In this document: positions 1 to 10,765 of the stretch, piece by piece
Layout: each line of letters begins with the position of its first letter
Numbering within the stretch: the first letter of the stretch is position 1
Origin: Ixodes scapularis
Lineage: Eukaryota > Arthropoda > Arachnida > Ixodida > Ixodidae
Length of the DNA stretch: 64,000 bases
Reading direction: 5' to 3'
NCBI RefSeq assembly: GCF_016920785.2
Contig: NW_024609836.1
Location: forward strand, 66,815,596 to 66,879,595
Notes under the pieces: generated by a model
What the model saw: the letters and a program-made list of their open reading frames with translations, nothing else
The model's database searches: none
What the model was told of the DNA's origin: nothing
Made by a program: the position numbers and the translations under genes

Positions 1-456
1 ACGTCGTGTGCATCCCGGAGGCATTGGGACGCGCCCTTAGGCCGTTGGGGGTACGAAAGAACAATTGTCAATGTTATCTCCATGCCAAAAGACCCGACCC
101 CGCCAGAGGCAGAAAGGGGCGTGATCTACCAGGTGCACTGCAAGGAATGTGACGCTTCCTACATTGGAGAGACGGGACGAAAAAGAATAACAAGACTAAA
201 AGAACACGCACGGGATGTCGCCAATTCCACGAACGCTATCCGCTTCAAGTCCGAACTCGTCGACCACGCATGGACGTCAGGACACCAATTTGACTTTGTC
301 AAGGCATCGACCTTGGCGAGAGAAACAAGGTGGGGACCGAGGAAGCTGCTGGAATCTTGGTTCATCCAGAATGACAAATGCGGAAGTGATTCATCGCTGG
401 TAAACAAGAACCGTGGCCCCCTGCCGGACGTGTACACAAACTTTATGCCTAAATAG
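1..456 (+). CDS. Penelope-like element, C-terminal GIY-YIG endonuclease (5' partial)
   Basis: This is the end of a Penelope-like retroelement protein. The frame is open from the left edge of the window to a stop at 454-456, so the reverse transcriptase part would lie outside. Counting from the ATG at 82, the GIY motif appears as GVIY (residues 13-16), followed by C20 and C23, the YIG part as YIGETGR (27-33), and then RLKEH (38-42), which carries the catalytic Arg/Glu context of this nuclease family. In Penelope-like elements this domain nicks target DNA during retrotransposition. About 95 bp of AT-rich 3' flank separates it from a second, opposing GIY-YIG fragment. A domesticated GIY-YIG gene is possible but less likely in this repeat context. 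Confidence 0.75.
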   Translation, partial: TSCASRRHWDAPLGRWGYERTIVNVISMPKDPTPPEAERGVIYQVHCKECDASYIGETGRKRITRLKEHARDVANSTNAIRFKSELVDHAWTSGHQFDFVKASTLARETRWGPRKLLESWFIQNDKCGSDSSLVNKNRGPLPDVYTNFMPK

Positions 457-550
457 CCTAACTTTTTTGTGCGACTCTCACTCGCTCCGTGCTCTACTGA
501 AGATGCCTCCCGCATTGGAGGCGCAACGTTTAATTAAATTGTTATTTTTG

Positions 551-889
551 TTATGTCAAGCCGTTTTTGTTATTACATAAATTAGGAGCGCAACCGGGAC
601 ATTTTCTCCCGTGAATGACTATCGGGTGCTTTGACTCCGAAGCAGCTCTTTCGGCGTCCATTTGATGTTCTCGGAGTCGGTTGTTGAGGCATCGCCCCGT
701 TTGCCCGATGTGCCTGGACCCGCAGGACAGGGGGATCGCGTACACTTCCTTCGGTTCCTCTCCTTCCGCCAAGATTTCTCTTTCCGGTACTCCCACGGAG
801 CGGGCGGGTTTTGAGGTTGAAGCCGAAAATAAAGTTCGCTCTTTCCACTTTTTTTTGCGTTTCCTCCTCTCCTGCCCTCCTTTCCTCAC
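551..889 (-). pseudogene. Second Penelope-like GIY-YIG fragment, convergent with the first
   Basis: On the minus strand an open frame of 112 codons carries the same fold signature: VYAIPLSC, then HIGQTGR and RLREH. It is preceded by a basic low-complexity stretch rather than by reverse transcriptase, and the C-terminal part after HGRKCPGC is short and AT-rich. It is therefore a truncated copy of a different Penelope subfamily from the one at 1-456: the spacing is alike but the residues differ strongly. The two fragments face each other tail to tail, suggesting independent insertions or an inversion. Known family function: target nicking for retrotransposition. This fragment is probably inactive. 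Confidence 0.6.
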
Positions 890-2514
890 TTCACCGCCCT
901 CCCCCGAGGGGCCAACACGTAGAATGGATTAGGAGACGCCTCCGTTAATCCGGCATAACCCGCCGTAGAGGGGGCGTGCTGCTTGACTAAAAATTATCTC
1001 GCTGCACAAAAAAAAAAAAGAATAAATAATTAAATAAATAAAAATAAAAAAGAAAAAACGTCGCGGGCAGCGATTTAATGCGCTTTGCCGGATGCGTAAT
1101 GCTTCGTCCGCCTTGAACAAGCTGGTATGCATTAGACTAACATTTTTCGAAGCGCGGCAGGTTTAGTGTAGGTGCTATCATAATGGTCCTGCAAGACTTC
1201 CCTGTCCGCCACAAGCTAGCCAATAATTCAAGGACATAACGACGGCAGCGTATTCAAACAGTGTAAAATAAAATGTATATAATATTTATAAGAACACCAT
1301 CGTCTTCACTGCTTGGCTTTCAAATTTTTAGCGCCGCAAATAATCGTAATCAAAATATTTTTATAATTGAAGACCCCTCGTCGTGCATCGAACCCAAAAT
1401 TACGCTTATGTGAAACATGATTCGGCGCGGGAGCAGCTCGAGTCACCGTAATTTTTTTTTTTTTTTTTTAACGTGGATTTTGTTTTTTAATCTTACTGAG
1501 GTACCACTGGCAGAACACGAATCGCATACTTGGAAGGATCTGAAAACTCATATAGCTGGTTGAGTGAATGCAATACTATCGCATTCGTTGAAGCTCGATT
1601 TGTTGATTCGAACTTCAACAAATCACACGCACCCATTCTCCCTATTTCTGTTTACCCAGTCATAGTCGTTCCCTCACGATGCAATACGAGTACAAGTAAC
1701 GGCAGTTTATGCAATGTTGACGATACACAGCCGTGATCGCACGGTTTTTAGAAGCGCTATAGAACGAGCACAAGCGTCGAATTTCGGTACTCTGATTGAT
1801 TTCTGTCTTCCCGCCATGACACCACACGAGAAAAGCGATTTCGTTCTGTCTGTGAAACTAGGAACAAAGAAATCAAGATATAATCCCGTAATAAAACAAC
1901 GCGAAATGGATCTCTGCAGCCAATACCCAACCGTTCGCGAGGTGACTGGGCAAAAGCATATATTACCTCCGTGCCTTTACCCTCTGCGCACCGCCAGAGA
2001 GAGTCATACAAACTCCTTTGCGCTATTATCAACACGATTGCGTTTGCAAGCCGGTAGTTTGACTCGGCTGGGATTCGTCCCTTCTGACTTTCATAGCTCT
2101 CTATGAAACCAGAAAGGTAGATACTTTTCTCCATTGGGTTGGTTTGCCCGGGGCCTCCAGCTATTTACGGCCAAAATCACACTAGAGGCGCTTCAGCAAT
2201 GTTTACTCTGGTCGACACACGTGCTCCTTAAAGATGCCTGTCGTCAACTCTTTCCCAAAAGATACTTGAAGAGCCAATCTTAGAGGCCGACGGATAACGA
2301 GGCCTTAGACCTCAAAGAAATTATAACAGAAATTTGGCGTCGTCATTCCCAAACTGGTTGCCGGACGAAATCCAGGGTTGGTAATAGTAACATAAGATAC
2401 GTACGGCAGAATTCCCTGCCATAAATAAAATGATTTGGCTAACGCCAATGTAACGCGAAATAGGTGCAAAGAGTTTTGCGATAGGAAGCGTAAACCGAAA
2501 AAAAGGAAAAAAAA

Positions 2515-2516
<2 letters not shown>
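890..2516. other. No gene recognised; AT-rich spacer
   Basis: I see no convincing gene. The stretch holds an A/T-rich low-complexity tract near 1009-1058, a T run near 1450-1469 and short open frames without family features. The frame at 1757-2134 on the minus strand has no recognisable motif and no codon signal I can defend. Confidence 0.5.
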
Positions 2517-2546
<30 letters not shown>

Positions 2547-2547
2547 C
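2517..2547. repeat. GAAA microsatellite
   Basis: About seven copies of a GAAA tetramer lie within a wider A-rich region (2500-2680). Confidence 0.85.
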
Positions 2548-2685
2548 TGAAGAAAAGGAGAAATTAGAAAAAAAATCTCTGGTGACTTGGCCAAAAAAAA
2601 TTCTGTTCATGTGATTTTTCTTGCCACGTGACCAAACAAACAAAAAAAAAAACAAAAAAAAAATAACACGAGAAAAAAACCATCC

Positions 2686-2752
2686 CCTGCCCGGTTTCGA
2701 AGCTAGGCCCTCTTGATCGTGAAACTAGCGCGCTATCCGTTGCGCCAACATA
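2686..2752 (-). repeat. tRNA-like sequence (SINE head or tRNA pseudogene)
   Basis: Read on the minus strand, this has a pol III A-box-like stretch (TGGCGCAACGGATAGCG) and a B-box-like stretch (TAGCTTCGAAACCGG) at tRNA spacing. The region downstream on that strand is T- and A-rich. The anticodon stem does not fold cleanly, so I call it a tRNA-derived repeat rather than a working tRNA gene. Confidence 0.5.
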
Positions 2753-2838
2753 ACTTTTTTTTTTATTTCTTTATTGCAGCCAACATAACTTTTTTTTTTT
2801 CTTTCTTTATTGCAAGTTGCGCCAACATAACTTTGCCA
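2742..2838 (+). repeat. Short tandem duplication with T tracts
   Basis: The string CCAACATAACTTTTTTTTT followed by a TTTCTTTATTGCA-type segment occurs twice in direct order, and a third partial copy ends in GCGCCAACATAACTTTG. The unit is roughly 38 bp. It overlaps the 5' edge of the tRNA-like sequence, so it may be a duplicated insertion site or slippage product. Confidence 0.7.
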
Positions 2839-3545
2839 GTAATGCTCACGCATTCCCACATCATAGGCGAAAGCTTAGGTGCCTTCGCAGTTTTTCATGC
2901 ATGTGTTATTTTTATTTGTGGCAAGGGTTCACGTCCAGAATGCTTTTAGAGTTTTCGACCAAAACGAGTTTTCTTCATCCGAGTCACCTTCTAGAACCAG
3001 TAGACCGCACTGGGTCGTCCGGCTAATCAAGCAGCTATTTTCAAATTCTCTGGCGTGCCCGTCCTCGGATCCGAGGTCGCCGTTTGACAAGCTTAACTTT
3101 CTTCCACCTGGTAGCCGGAACCACCACGGCCAGCTTTGTTCCGTCCCCACTCCCTCTCGAGAGGATGGCCTCGCCCCGAGGCTAATCCCATTCTCTAAAC
3201 CTCCTTCCATCCAACGCTTGACCTTTCCCTCCCCGTCCCCCAGCTTCGGGAGAGAAGGTTCTTCTCTGCAGAACGTCCCGTTTGTACAGCGGCTTTAAAG
3301 TTCAGAGATTGTCCTGTCTTTATCGTCCCTTTTGTGTCTCCACTTTTTAATGTTTAAAAAGTATCAACACGCTAAAATAGGACAATTTCCGGGATTTCAT
3401 TTTCATCCCCCAAGTGTGATGCGGGAACCGCGCCATAGAGCCACGGTCGTTTCCGCACTTTGTTATCGCTAGGATTTGACAGTGCTCAATCACGATGCAA
3501 GACACGCACAGAGCCACGCTCGCTTTTGCAATGCGCCGCATAAAG

Positions 3546-3671
3546 GAATGTCCAAACAGGACACGACTCCGACAAATCGTGAAAATTGAAGCGGGCTTGA
3601 AGCGGGCGCGTCCGCTTCAATTTTCACGATTTGTAGGAGTCGTGCGTTTTGTAGTGTCCAGTTTGGACACC
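3546..3671. repeat. Foldback (imperfect long hairpin)
   Basis: The left arm (3549-3594) and right arm (3610-3671) are near-perfect reverse complements over the stretch containing GACTCCNACAAATCGTG and AAAATTGAAGCGG, with a spacer of about 16 bp. The right arm has about 12 extra bases, which would form a bulge. Such structures arise from foldback elements or replication template switching. Nothing shows that it is transcribed. Confidence 0.8.
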
Positions 3672-3762
3672 CCTTAATAATGATATATCTTGTTGAGATG
3701 TGCGCACATCTGTCTTGCGCAGTGTTAGCTCAATGGCAGCACTTTCTGTAAAGGCGGATTCA

Positions 3763-4073
3763 CACCGGGGATAGCAGTCGCGCGATCCAGCTAAATCGCA
3801 TCGCAAAAAAAAAAAAGAAAAAAAAAGTAATTAGTTGGTCAATTTGGCGTGCGCGATGAGCGAGTCCAATGCCTTCGTTGGCGAGTCGCGTCTCAAAAAC
3901 TCTCGCTCCGAACGCCGTTGGTTGGCTCGGCCTCTCCGCGACTAGAGTGCATCGCAAAACGTCGGGTCAGCAAGCGACTGCTCAAAACCCGTCACTTTTT
4001 GCCCGCGATGGTCGCTTTTGCGATGAAAGTTATGGCGCGACTAGATCGCATCGCCGGTGTGAACGCGCCATAA
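3763..4073. mobile_element. Short element with terminal inverted repeats (MITE-like)
   Basis: The ends are related inverted repeats: the left begins with a TTCACACCGG core followed by GTCGCGC, and the reverse complement of the right end carries the same two cores. The interior has an A-rich run (3806-3828) and several GCGAT/GCGACT words, but no transposase. I could not see a clear target-site duplication. It is most likely a non-autonomous DNA element of unassigned superfamily. Confidence 0.55.
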
Positions 4074-4309
4074 TGTCGAACCAGTCTCACGGCGCGTCCC
4101 GATATTGGCTTGTGTACCTACGCGCGAGTAAAACATCTGGCACAATTTGCGTTTGCAAAGCCTGCTCCAGCCGCGTCAAAACATTCAGCCAACCTTTGGA
4201 CTGCAGAAATCAAGAGACAACCCAAATAAGATAAAGTTGCCAGCCGAATAGAACTTGATTTCTATTTAATTAAGATGAAGACCACCCGCGTACATCAAAT
4301 ACCTCATCA

Positions 4310-5110
4310 GCCGAACTCCAAGGCAGTAGCCTAGTTCTGGCACTTGTTTGGAACCTTTGGCCCGTCGCTGCCAGATCACAGCCAAACTATCGGGAAGCGA
4401 AGCCTAACTTGGGCACTCGCTTGGCGACTTGGGCCCAAAGATGCCAGATCTCAACCGAACTACAAGGTAGTAAGCCTAACTCTGGCACATTTGTGGCGAT
4501 TTTGGCCCGAATGTGCTAGGTGACAGCCGAACTGTCAAAAAGTGAAGCCTAACTTTGGCATTAGTTTGGCGATTTTGGCCCGAAAATGCCAAAGCTCTGC
4601 CGAACTACAAGGTAGTAAGCCTAACTCTGGCACATCTGTGGCGATTTTGGCCCGAATGTGCCTGGTGACAGCCGAACTGTCAAAAAGTGAAGCCTAACTT
4701 TGGCATTAGTTTGGCGATTTTGGCCCAAAAATGCCAAAGCTCTGCCGAACTACAAGGTAGTAAGCCGAACTCTGGCACATCTGTGGCGATTTTGGCCCGA
4801 ATGTGCCAGGTGATAGCCGAACTATCAAAAAGTGAAGCCTAACTTTGGCATTAGTTTGGCGATTTTGGCCCAGAAATGCCAAAGATCTGCCGAACTAACG
4901 GGCAGTAACCCTAAATTTGGCATTTGTTAGGCGATTTAGGCCCGAAGATGCCAGATAATAACCGAACTACCCGGGAGCGAAGCCTAAGTTTGGCACTTGT
5001 TTGGCGAATTAGGGCCAAGATACCCAGACTGTTGCCAAGGGAGGTCAGGTTTGGCACTACTTTGGCTTCTTCGGGCTTTTTAATGCCCTAAACTGCCAGA
5101 CGCAAGCCAA
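4310..5110. repeat. 72/73-bp satellite arranged as about 145-bp dimers
   Basis: Units begin with a GCCGAACT-like word at 4310, 4381, 4454, 4526, 4599, 4671, 4744, 4816, 4889, 4961 and 5033, so spacing alternates around 72 and 73 bp. In the centre (4454-4889) two unit types alternate: one has TACAAGGTAGTAAGCC and the other has TGTCAAAAAGTGAAGCC. This gives a higher-order repeat of about 145 bp. The outer units are more diverged. The period is not a multiple of three and no frame runs through it, so it is non-coding satellite DNA. Confidence 0.9.
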
Positions 5111-5559
5111 GTTTTGGCCCAGAACTAAGTGCTGCCGGGGGGTACAAGGCTGCGGCTAGATAAGAGACGGAAAAATCGCGCGGGCGCCTTACCGCAACCG
5201 CTAGCCTTGTACCTGCTCCACGAGAGTTAACTTTAGTGCACTACGCACGCTTCTCACGCGCTAAAAGTTTTTCTGAAAATGACTGACTTAGGGGTTTTCG
5301 ATAACGCTCGGCTAGTTTCTAATTGAAACCATATGTCTATTTGCACAAATAAAAAAGTTAATTGACACATTTTAACTAATTAGCGAACTGACCGTTATGA
5401 TTAGCCCCACATACTATGTCCCCCTGGCCGTATACCTCACCTGAACAAACCGGATAAGTGTAGCTTTCACGGATTTTTTTGAACAAATCTGTTAATCTTA
5501 AAAAACAAACACCCTGTATATACATATATATATATATAAATTATTTTCTTCCGCAAATT
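5111..5559. other. Spacer between satellite and unit A
   Basis: No gene is seen. It contains an ACACCCTGTATA word followed by a short TA microsatellite (5516-5540). The same word precedes unit B at about 25436, which marks the shared left edge of the duplicated block. Confidence 0.5.
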
Positions 5560-6028
5560 CTGGGCACAGTGTTGCGGACTTTTAGGATAATCACGTAACT
5601 GCGTTCATTTTCCAGCGACGCACAGAGTATCGGGAAGGCTAATCAGTTTTAAATTGTAATAAAAATACAATGACACATGTAATAATAATATAACATCCAC
5701 CTCGTATTGTGACCCAAAAATATCTTTGTGTAAAGATACGTGAACAACTTACAAAGTGTTATTTGTCTCTTTTTTTTTTTTCATTCACACTGGATTTTAT
5801 TACGTACAATGAATGCCTGGATTATGAGTCCGGTGCTGCTCCAAATTGTTCGGATACGGTTCGAATTGGGATACGAAGTATACGGGTGCGGATTCGATGC
5901 GGATAATCAAACTTTTATCCGCGCCAATCTCTAAAAGTGGCGACCCGAACGCTCTTAGCAAGCATGTTCATTTTATCGCGAGAGGCTGAAACTTAATTTG
6001 ACGACTGTCTTTTAGATGCGGAAGTGGT

Positions 6029-6282
6029 TTAATTATACGGAGGTTTTCGAGAATTTTTAATAAACAGAGGACGGGCTATGCTTGGCAGGCACGCTGTGAA
6101 GGACGAAAAACACGCTGCATTTTTACGGGCAAGCTCACACCGTTTTCTCCCACCAGGTGGACATGGACGACCCATGTGCGCAAAAACCAAAATCGCACGA
6201 AGACCATGCGCATGCGCACCACACCGACAGCAGCGCCTCCTCTGAGGAGTGAAGTCAGAGTCGAGCGTTCGTAGCATATCTC
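6029..6282 (-). CDS. Candidate cysteine-rich second exon, secreted-peptide gene copy A
   Basis: On the minus strand a long pyrimidine tract ending in CAG precedes 6282, a strong acceptor-like site. If spliced to the donor after 8212, the phase-1 junction gives a glycine and the frame stays open for 83 more codons to a TAA at 6029. The product would be a secreted peptide of 110 residues with the motifs RRCCRC, CPPGG and TACLPSIAR and seven cysteines after the signal peptide. Copy B has the same length, stop position and motifs. Against it: differences between A and B fall evenly over the codon positions, and a second frame is also open here. Treat this as a hypothesis. Confidence 0.35.
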
Positions 6283-6645
6283 CTGAAAAAAAAAAAAAAT
6301 CACGACGCAAAGTTTGATTCTTCATTTAATGTTTTTTTTTTTTTTTTCCCCATTACTTCGTTATCTTGATTGCAAGGGACGCAGAAGTACGCGTGAATCT
6401 GTGTTATCAAGTACGGTGAACGCAGATTCTCTCGCATTCTGCCTTGGAAGGGTGATGGTTCTCCGTATTACAAGTCTGGCCAAAGTCAAATACGCATCGT
6501 TTTCCGTCAAAGCGCCAGAAATGGCTTCGAGGTGCAGTGCAATGCACCGCTGGCGCCATAAGATAGCAGCGGGGGTCTCCTTTTTCTGGAACATAAAACG
6601 TGTCCAAAGCGTCGGTTCAGTCGGTAAACTTGCGCAGGGGAGGCG

Positions 6646-6783
6646 GTGACGTCACAACTCCCGGCTCCGATTGGCGAGGCGATTGGATGGACGGTGCGTA
6701 TAGACCTCGTGCAGCTATAGCATCGAGGTCTACCCACTAATTTTTTAATCGGAGCCAATCGGTCCTCGGCGGTCTGACGTCAC
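6646..6783. mobile_element. Inverted-repeat MITE, copy in unit A
   Basis: This is bounded by TGACGTCA-type ends. Inside them, GCTCCGATTGG and GGTATAGACCTCG-like words on the left are mirrored by CGAGGTCTACCCAC and CCAATCGGAGCC-like words on the right. Related copies occur in units B, C and D and near 14.8 and 16.0 kb. Confidence 0.65.
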
Positions 6784-7639
6784 CGAAACCCGTTGCAAAA
6801 AAAAAAAAAGGAAAAAAAAAAGCAGAAGAATTTGCGCTTCGCGTAAACTCTGCTGCACTCAACAAGTCCGACCGTAGTCGACCGTACAGAATCCCATAAA
6901 GCCGAACAAGCAGCACCAAAAATGCACCGTCATGGCGATCGCGATTTTTGCGCGTTTTGTACATGAGCGGCTAAACTCCTCACTCCCACATAGACACCGG
7001 GATTCGACTATTCGTTCTTTGCTTGATTGATTCAACTGGCGATGGCAAGAGTGTAAAGACTACGAGTGCCATGACGGTGCAATTTCTGGAACCGATTGAT
7101 TGGCTTTATCTGGTTGTAAAGAACTTTGCATCGCTTATCACCCGGGTGAAAAATGCGGAGTCACTGAGCAGAAGACGCCCGCGCAGGGTCTGGTAAACCG
7201 CAATGCTGAGCAACAACGCACACTCAGGCTGTGTTCCAAATCTTACCCTAATGGATCCGACTTACTCCGGCGGATTGTGTCACGTGACAGCGCAGATTGA
7301 AAAATGCTGGACGCGGGTAGGTTTCAGAACGCCAAGGGTACAAAACCCTTACCCTGGAGTATGATCGAGTAAATATTGAAACATGGCCTCAGAAGGCTTT
7401 CCACAGCCCGGCAGACAAAGATGGCAGCGCCCAGAAGGTGACTTTATCAAAGGTCTATACAGTCGGCTGCAATTGGACTTGGCCCGAAATGAAGTATCTA
7501 GAGTTGCACCAACAACAGAGAGTTTTAGAATGAGGAAGCCCATCGCTTTGGGAACCCCGAGCAACTTGGGACGTCGGACTGCACATGCGCAGAAGTTCTA
7601 CGCATGCATGGTGGCGACACCTCAGGCTGCTCGGGAGAC

Positions 7640-7735
7640 CTAAACCCTCGTTGTTGCTGCTCTTGTTGTTGTTCTTGTTGTTGTTGTCATTGTCGTTGTC
7701 GTTGTCGGTGTCGTTGTCGTTGTTGTTGTTGTTTC
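7640..7735. repeat. TTG/TCG trinucleotide microsatellite
   Basis: An imperfect array of TTG and TCG triplets, which reads as Asn/Asp-rich on the minus strand. The equivalent place in units B, C and D has much shorter arrays, so it expanded in copy A. Confidence 0.85.
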
Positions 7736-7805
7736 CAACTCTCAAATAATCAGTTTTGTCGGCGCAAAGTTATAAACACTCGAAGCGGGTAAAAACATCG
7801 AAAAA

Positions 7806-7975
7806 AAAAAAGCGGGACAGGGACACAAAAGACACAAACACAGCGCTGATTCACGACTTCATAAGTTTTTTTTTTTTTTGTTTTGTTTTTTCATCAAGAC
7901 AGAACGGCATCAAAGAAAAAAAAAAACTGAAGCCATGAGTCAGATCTGTGCATGTGTCTTTTCTGTTCTTTTCCT
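7806..7975. repeat. Foldback repeat (unit A copy)
   Basis: A GACACAAAAGACACAAACAC arm on the left is mirrored by a GTGCATGTGTCTTTTCTGTT-like arm on the right. The same foldback is found in units B, C and D downstream of exon 1 on the minus strand. Confidence 0.6.
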
Positions 7976-8211
7976 GCGTACTTCTAGCACAGTTTTCTTC
8001 TGTTACCAAAAGGCACCGACTAGCGCATTTTCAAACCCTATTACACTCGAAGCTGTGCTTTCCGTGCGCCATAAAATATAGCCAGCCTATTTATATTCTT
8101 TCGAGTTTCATGAAAAAAATATATATATATTTTCAATGTGGGATCTAAAAACGAAACCGCAATTAGTATTTAATATTCTAAAGCAAATGGTACCACAAAA
8201 AAAGCACTCAC

Positions 8212-8290
8212 CGAATACGTCTGAGATAGTTGTGCCACAAACCATAACGACTGCAACCAGAAGGAGAGCGAAGCGAAAGAACGTCTTCAT
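8212..8290 (-). CDS. Signal-peptide exon of secreted-peptide gene, copy A
   Basis: The ATG at 8290 starts 26 codons with a typical secretory signal: MKTFFRFALLLVAVVMV, then CGTTISDVF. The exon ends after one extra base (phase 1) at the donor G|GTGAGTGC (intron from 8211). The signal peptide would direct the product into the secretory pathway. The same exon occurs at 27526, 47942 and 56305, and decayed at 17102 and 36480, all on the minus strand. Between A and B, third codon positions change at least as often as second and much more than first. Phase-1 signal exons are typical of secreted peptide families in arthropods. I do not recognise the mature family, which could be antimicrobial or salivary. 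Confidence 0.7.
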
Positions 8291-8338
8291 GGTTTGCTTC
8301 TAACGAGAGGAACTACGAATTGAGAAAAAACATTCACG

Positions 8339-8346
8339 ATTTATAG
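8339..8346 (-). promoter_or_regulatory. TATA box of gene copy A
   Basis: CTATAAAT on the minus strand lies about 50 bp upstream of the ATG at 8290 and is conserved in place in copies B and C. A start site about 30 bp downstream, near a TCAATTCG word, would leave a 5' UTR of roughly 25 nt. Confidence 0.65.
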
Positions 8347-8749
8347 ATAATCAATTAACATCCGACGGCTATTAGCAAGTACTAAAATTGCTGCACACGG
8401 AGTCATGAATTCCTAGAATCCGCGCGGTATAGACGCGATTTCCACGAGGTATGTTTTACTACCACACGCAGTATTTCGAAATTTGTCGTTTTTAGTGCCT
8501 CCCGATTATAACTACGATAAAACTATCAAAAGTTTCCGAGCCGCGCAGTCGAATTCGTTCTTGTCGTGACCCCCTCAAAAGTAAGACCCGTATGTAACCA
8601 CTAAAAAATCTCATAGAATTCAATTGCCGCAATATTGCTTTTACGCGTTAAGGTAATATATTATATACCTTGAGCTGGTTTGTTGCATTATTACATTTCG
8701 TTTCACATTAGCCGCAGACAACCCCAAGACCCGATGGAGAAATTCAAGC

Positions 8750-9937
8750 TAGAGCACTGCACGGGCCGGACTTTCTAGGCCCGGCCCGACCCGGCCCGGT
8801 AGAGGCACGGCCCGGGCGCGGCCCGAGCCCGATAGAATATTTAATTTCTTGGCCCGGCCCGACCCGGCCCGGAAGAGACACTGCCCGGGCCCGGCCCGGG
8901 CCCGGCAGAATGTTTACACAGAAGCCTGAACCCGGCCAGAGAACGAAAAAAAAATTTAACATAAGCCTGCGCCCGGCCCGAGCCCGACAGATTATATACA
9001 TGAGCACGAAAAAGTTTGTAGGCTTTAATCTAAAAGCTGTCTAAGCATAAAGCTAGCATATTTGACTTAAATTCAGACCGAGTTATTGTTGTTGTTGTTT
9101 TTATTTTTTGACACGATAAATATTTTGACTTTGATGATGTATTTTCGAGAATATGGGCGAAATATGTATTTCATAAGTGATTTAGAGAAAAAAAAAAGTG
9201 GGCAATATTTTATTTAGTGCATTTCTTGAAGAGATATTGGACTTTTCATTGTTTAATTCCTTTCATAGACAACTTTCCTCTCTACATGTTTTTGTGAAGA
9301 AACACTGAGAATCCCACTAGTGCATCTTCAAAAGGCTGTATTAGGATAAAATTATCTATGGCAGTTAGCTTATCTTTGGTGGCATAGTAAGGCCCCCTGC
9401 ACAAAGTGCAAAGTCAAGCTGACGTTTTTCTTCTCTTTTTCTTTTTTTTTTTTAGTGTGAAAGGCAGAGAAAAAAGACATTCATGGTGTACCCTGAGATT
9501 GGAATGCCCTCGTCTTCTTGACCGCACTTCGCTACTATGCTGGTGGAATCCATACGTTTCCTTTTATCCACGTGAATACTTTCCAAGTGCAAGACGTCTT
9601 TCTTTTCGGAACGGCGCCACGTTATTTTGCATTTCGCTTGTTTATAAAACGTCTTCTTTTTTTTCTTTTTTGAACGGCGCCATAGTTATTTTGCATTTCG
9701 CTTGAACCTAAAAGATCAATCAGAACACTTTTTGTTATCAAGCATTTAGAATTTGCGGCGAACGACTGCCCAGCCAGGGCCCGGGCCGACCCGGGCCGCC
9801 ACGGCCCGAAAAATATTTTGTTCAAGCCCGAGCCCGGCCCGGATCTGAGAAAAAGGCGTGCTACCCGACCCGAGCCCGGCCCGCGGCCCGGGTCGGGCTC
9901 GGGCTTTCGGGCTGGCCCGGGCCCGTGCAGTGCTCTA
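8750..9937. mobile_element. hAT-like non-autonomous element with GGCCCGG-rich ends
   Basis: The ends are inverted copies of AGAGCACTGCACGGGCC. They are flanked by ATTCAAGC (8742-8749) and TTTCAAGC (9940-9947), consistent with an 8-bp target duplication carrying one change. Unit C has the uninterrupted site near 48412-48420. The first 250 and last 170 bp are tandem GGCCCGGCCCGA-type motifs. The interior is AT-rich and has no transposase. An 8-bp duplication fits the hAT superfamily. Confidence 0.65.
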
Positions 9938-9974
9938 ATTTTCAAGCATTGTCATACGACTCTCGTCGCCTTTT

Positions 9975-10765
9975 ATTTATTTTATTATTTCACAATACTG
10001 CAGGCCCCGTTGGGGCCCAGGCAGGAGTGGGGGGAAAAGAAAGGGGAAGGGATGGCAGAGTCGCAGACACACACGTTCTTCAACACAACACTGATACTAA
10101 ATAGCATATATCATCGCAATTTCGAAAAAAATACATCAGGGGTAGGGCTATCAACAGTGTCTTTTTCTAAGCAATTCCATTCTATTATGGTCCTTGGGAA
10201 AAACGAATTTTTAAAAATGTTGTTTGCGCTTTGGTATGGCTCTAAAAGACTTCCATGATTAAAGCGTGTATTTCGGCGTGTGACGTGCTTTATGTAAGGT
10301 GATGAATCTAAATTAAAGTAATTATTCTTCATTAGGTACAAAAACTTCAATCTGAAATTTTTCCGGCGCGATCTCAAAGACTCCAATTCAAGTGATTTTA
10401 CCATTTCTGATGGGCTGTCTAAGCGGCGGTACCTATTGCATATGAATCGCGCAGCTAGCCTTTGAACTTTCTCTAATTCGTCTATGGCTTTTTGTGTACA
10501 CGGGTCCCAGACTACGCACGCGTATTCTAAAACTGGCCTGACCAAAGTCTTATAGGCACAGAGCTTGACACTGGAGGGTGCCAGCGGAAGTCTGCGCCTT
10601 AGGGACCACAACGCTCGTCTCGCAGCAGCACAAACATTGGCAACATGTGCATTCCAGTTCAAACTACTCGTAATTGTTACCCCAAGGTACTTAACTTCAG
10701 AGGCTTCTTTAACTTGAGTGCCATTAATTTGTGGTTTTGAGCGTTTGCTACTCTGCGTTGTTAAG
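9975..10765 (-). pseudogene. 5'-truncated LINE, C-terminal part of ORF2 (CR1/L2/jockey type)
   Basis: Minus-strand frame ending at 10111. It matches the region behind the reverse transcriptase in CR1/L2/jockey-type LINEs: KYLGVTITSSLNWNAHV, then KTLVRPVLEYACVVWDP, then LEKVQRLAARFI. The A-rich run near 10765 and everything upstream of it match unit C, so the apparent N-terminus is flanking DNA and not LINE. The 3' end runs to about 9975 with a TAATAAAATAAATAAAA-like tail. Comparison with unit C (near 48448) shows that the LINE is an insertion into unit A. Confidence 0.75.

Noticed and set aside
1757..2134. 125-residue minus-strand frame as a gene
   Set aside because: No motif, overlaps other frames on the opposite strand, no splice or promoter context.
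4310..5110. CRISPR-like regular spacing
   Set aside because: The units are contiguous diverged monomers with no unique spacers, there are no cas genes, and the genome is eukaryotic.
7455..7745. Asn/Asp-rich minus-strand open frame
   Set aside because: It is the translation of a TTG/TCG microsatellite joined to flanking sequence, and the frame is not kept in units B, C and D.
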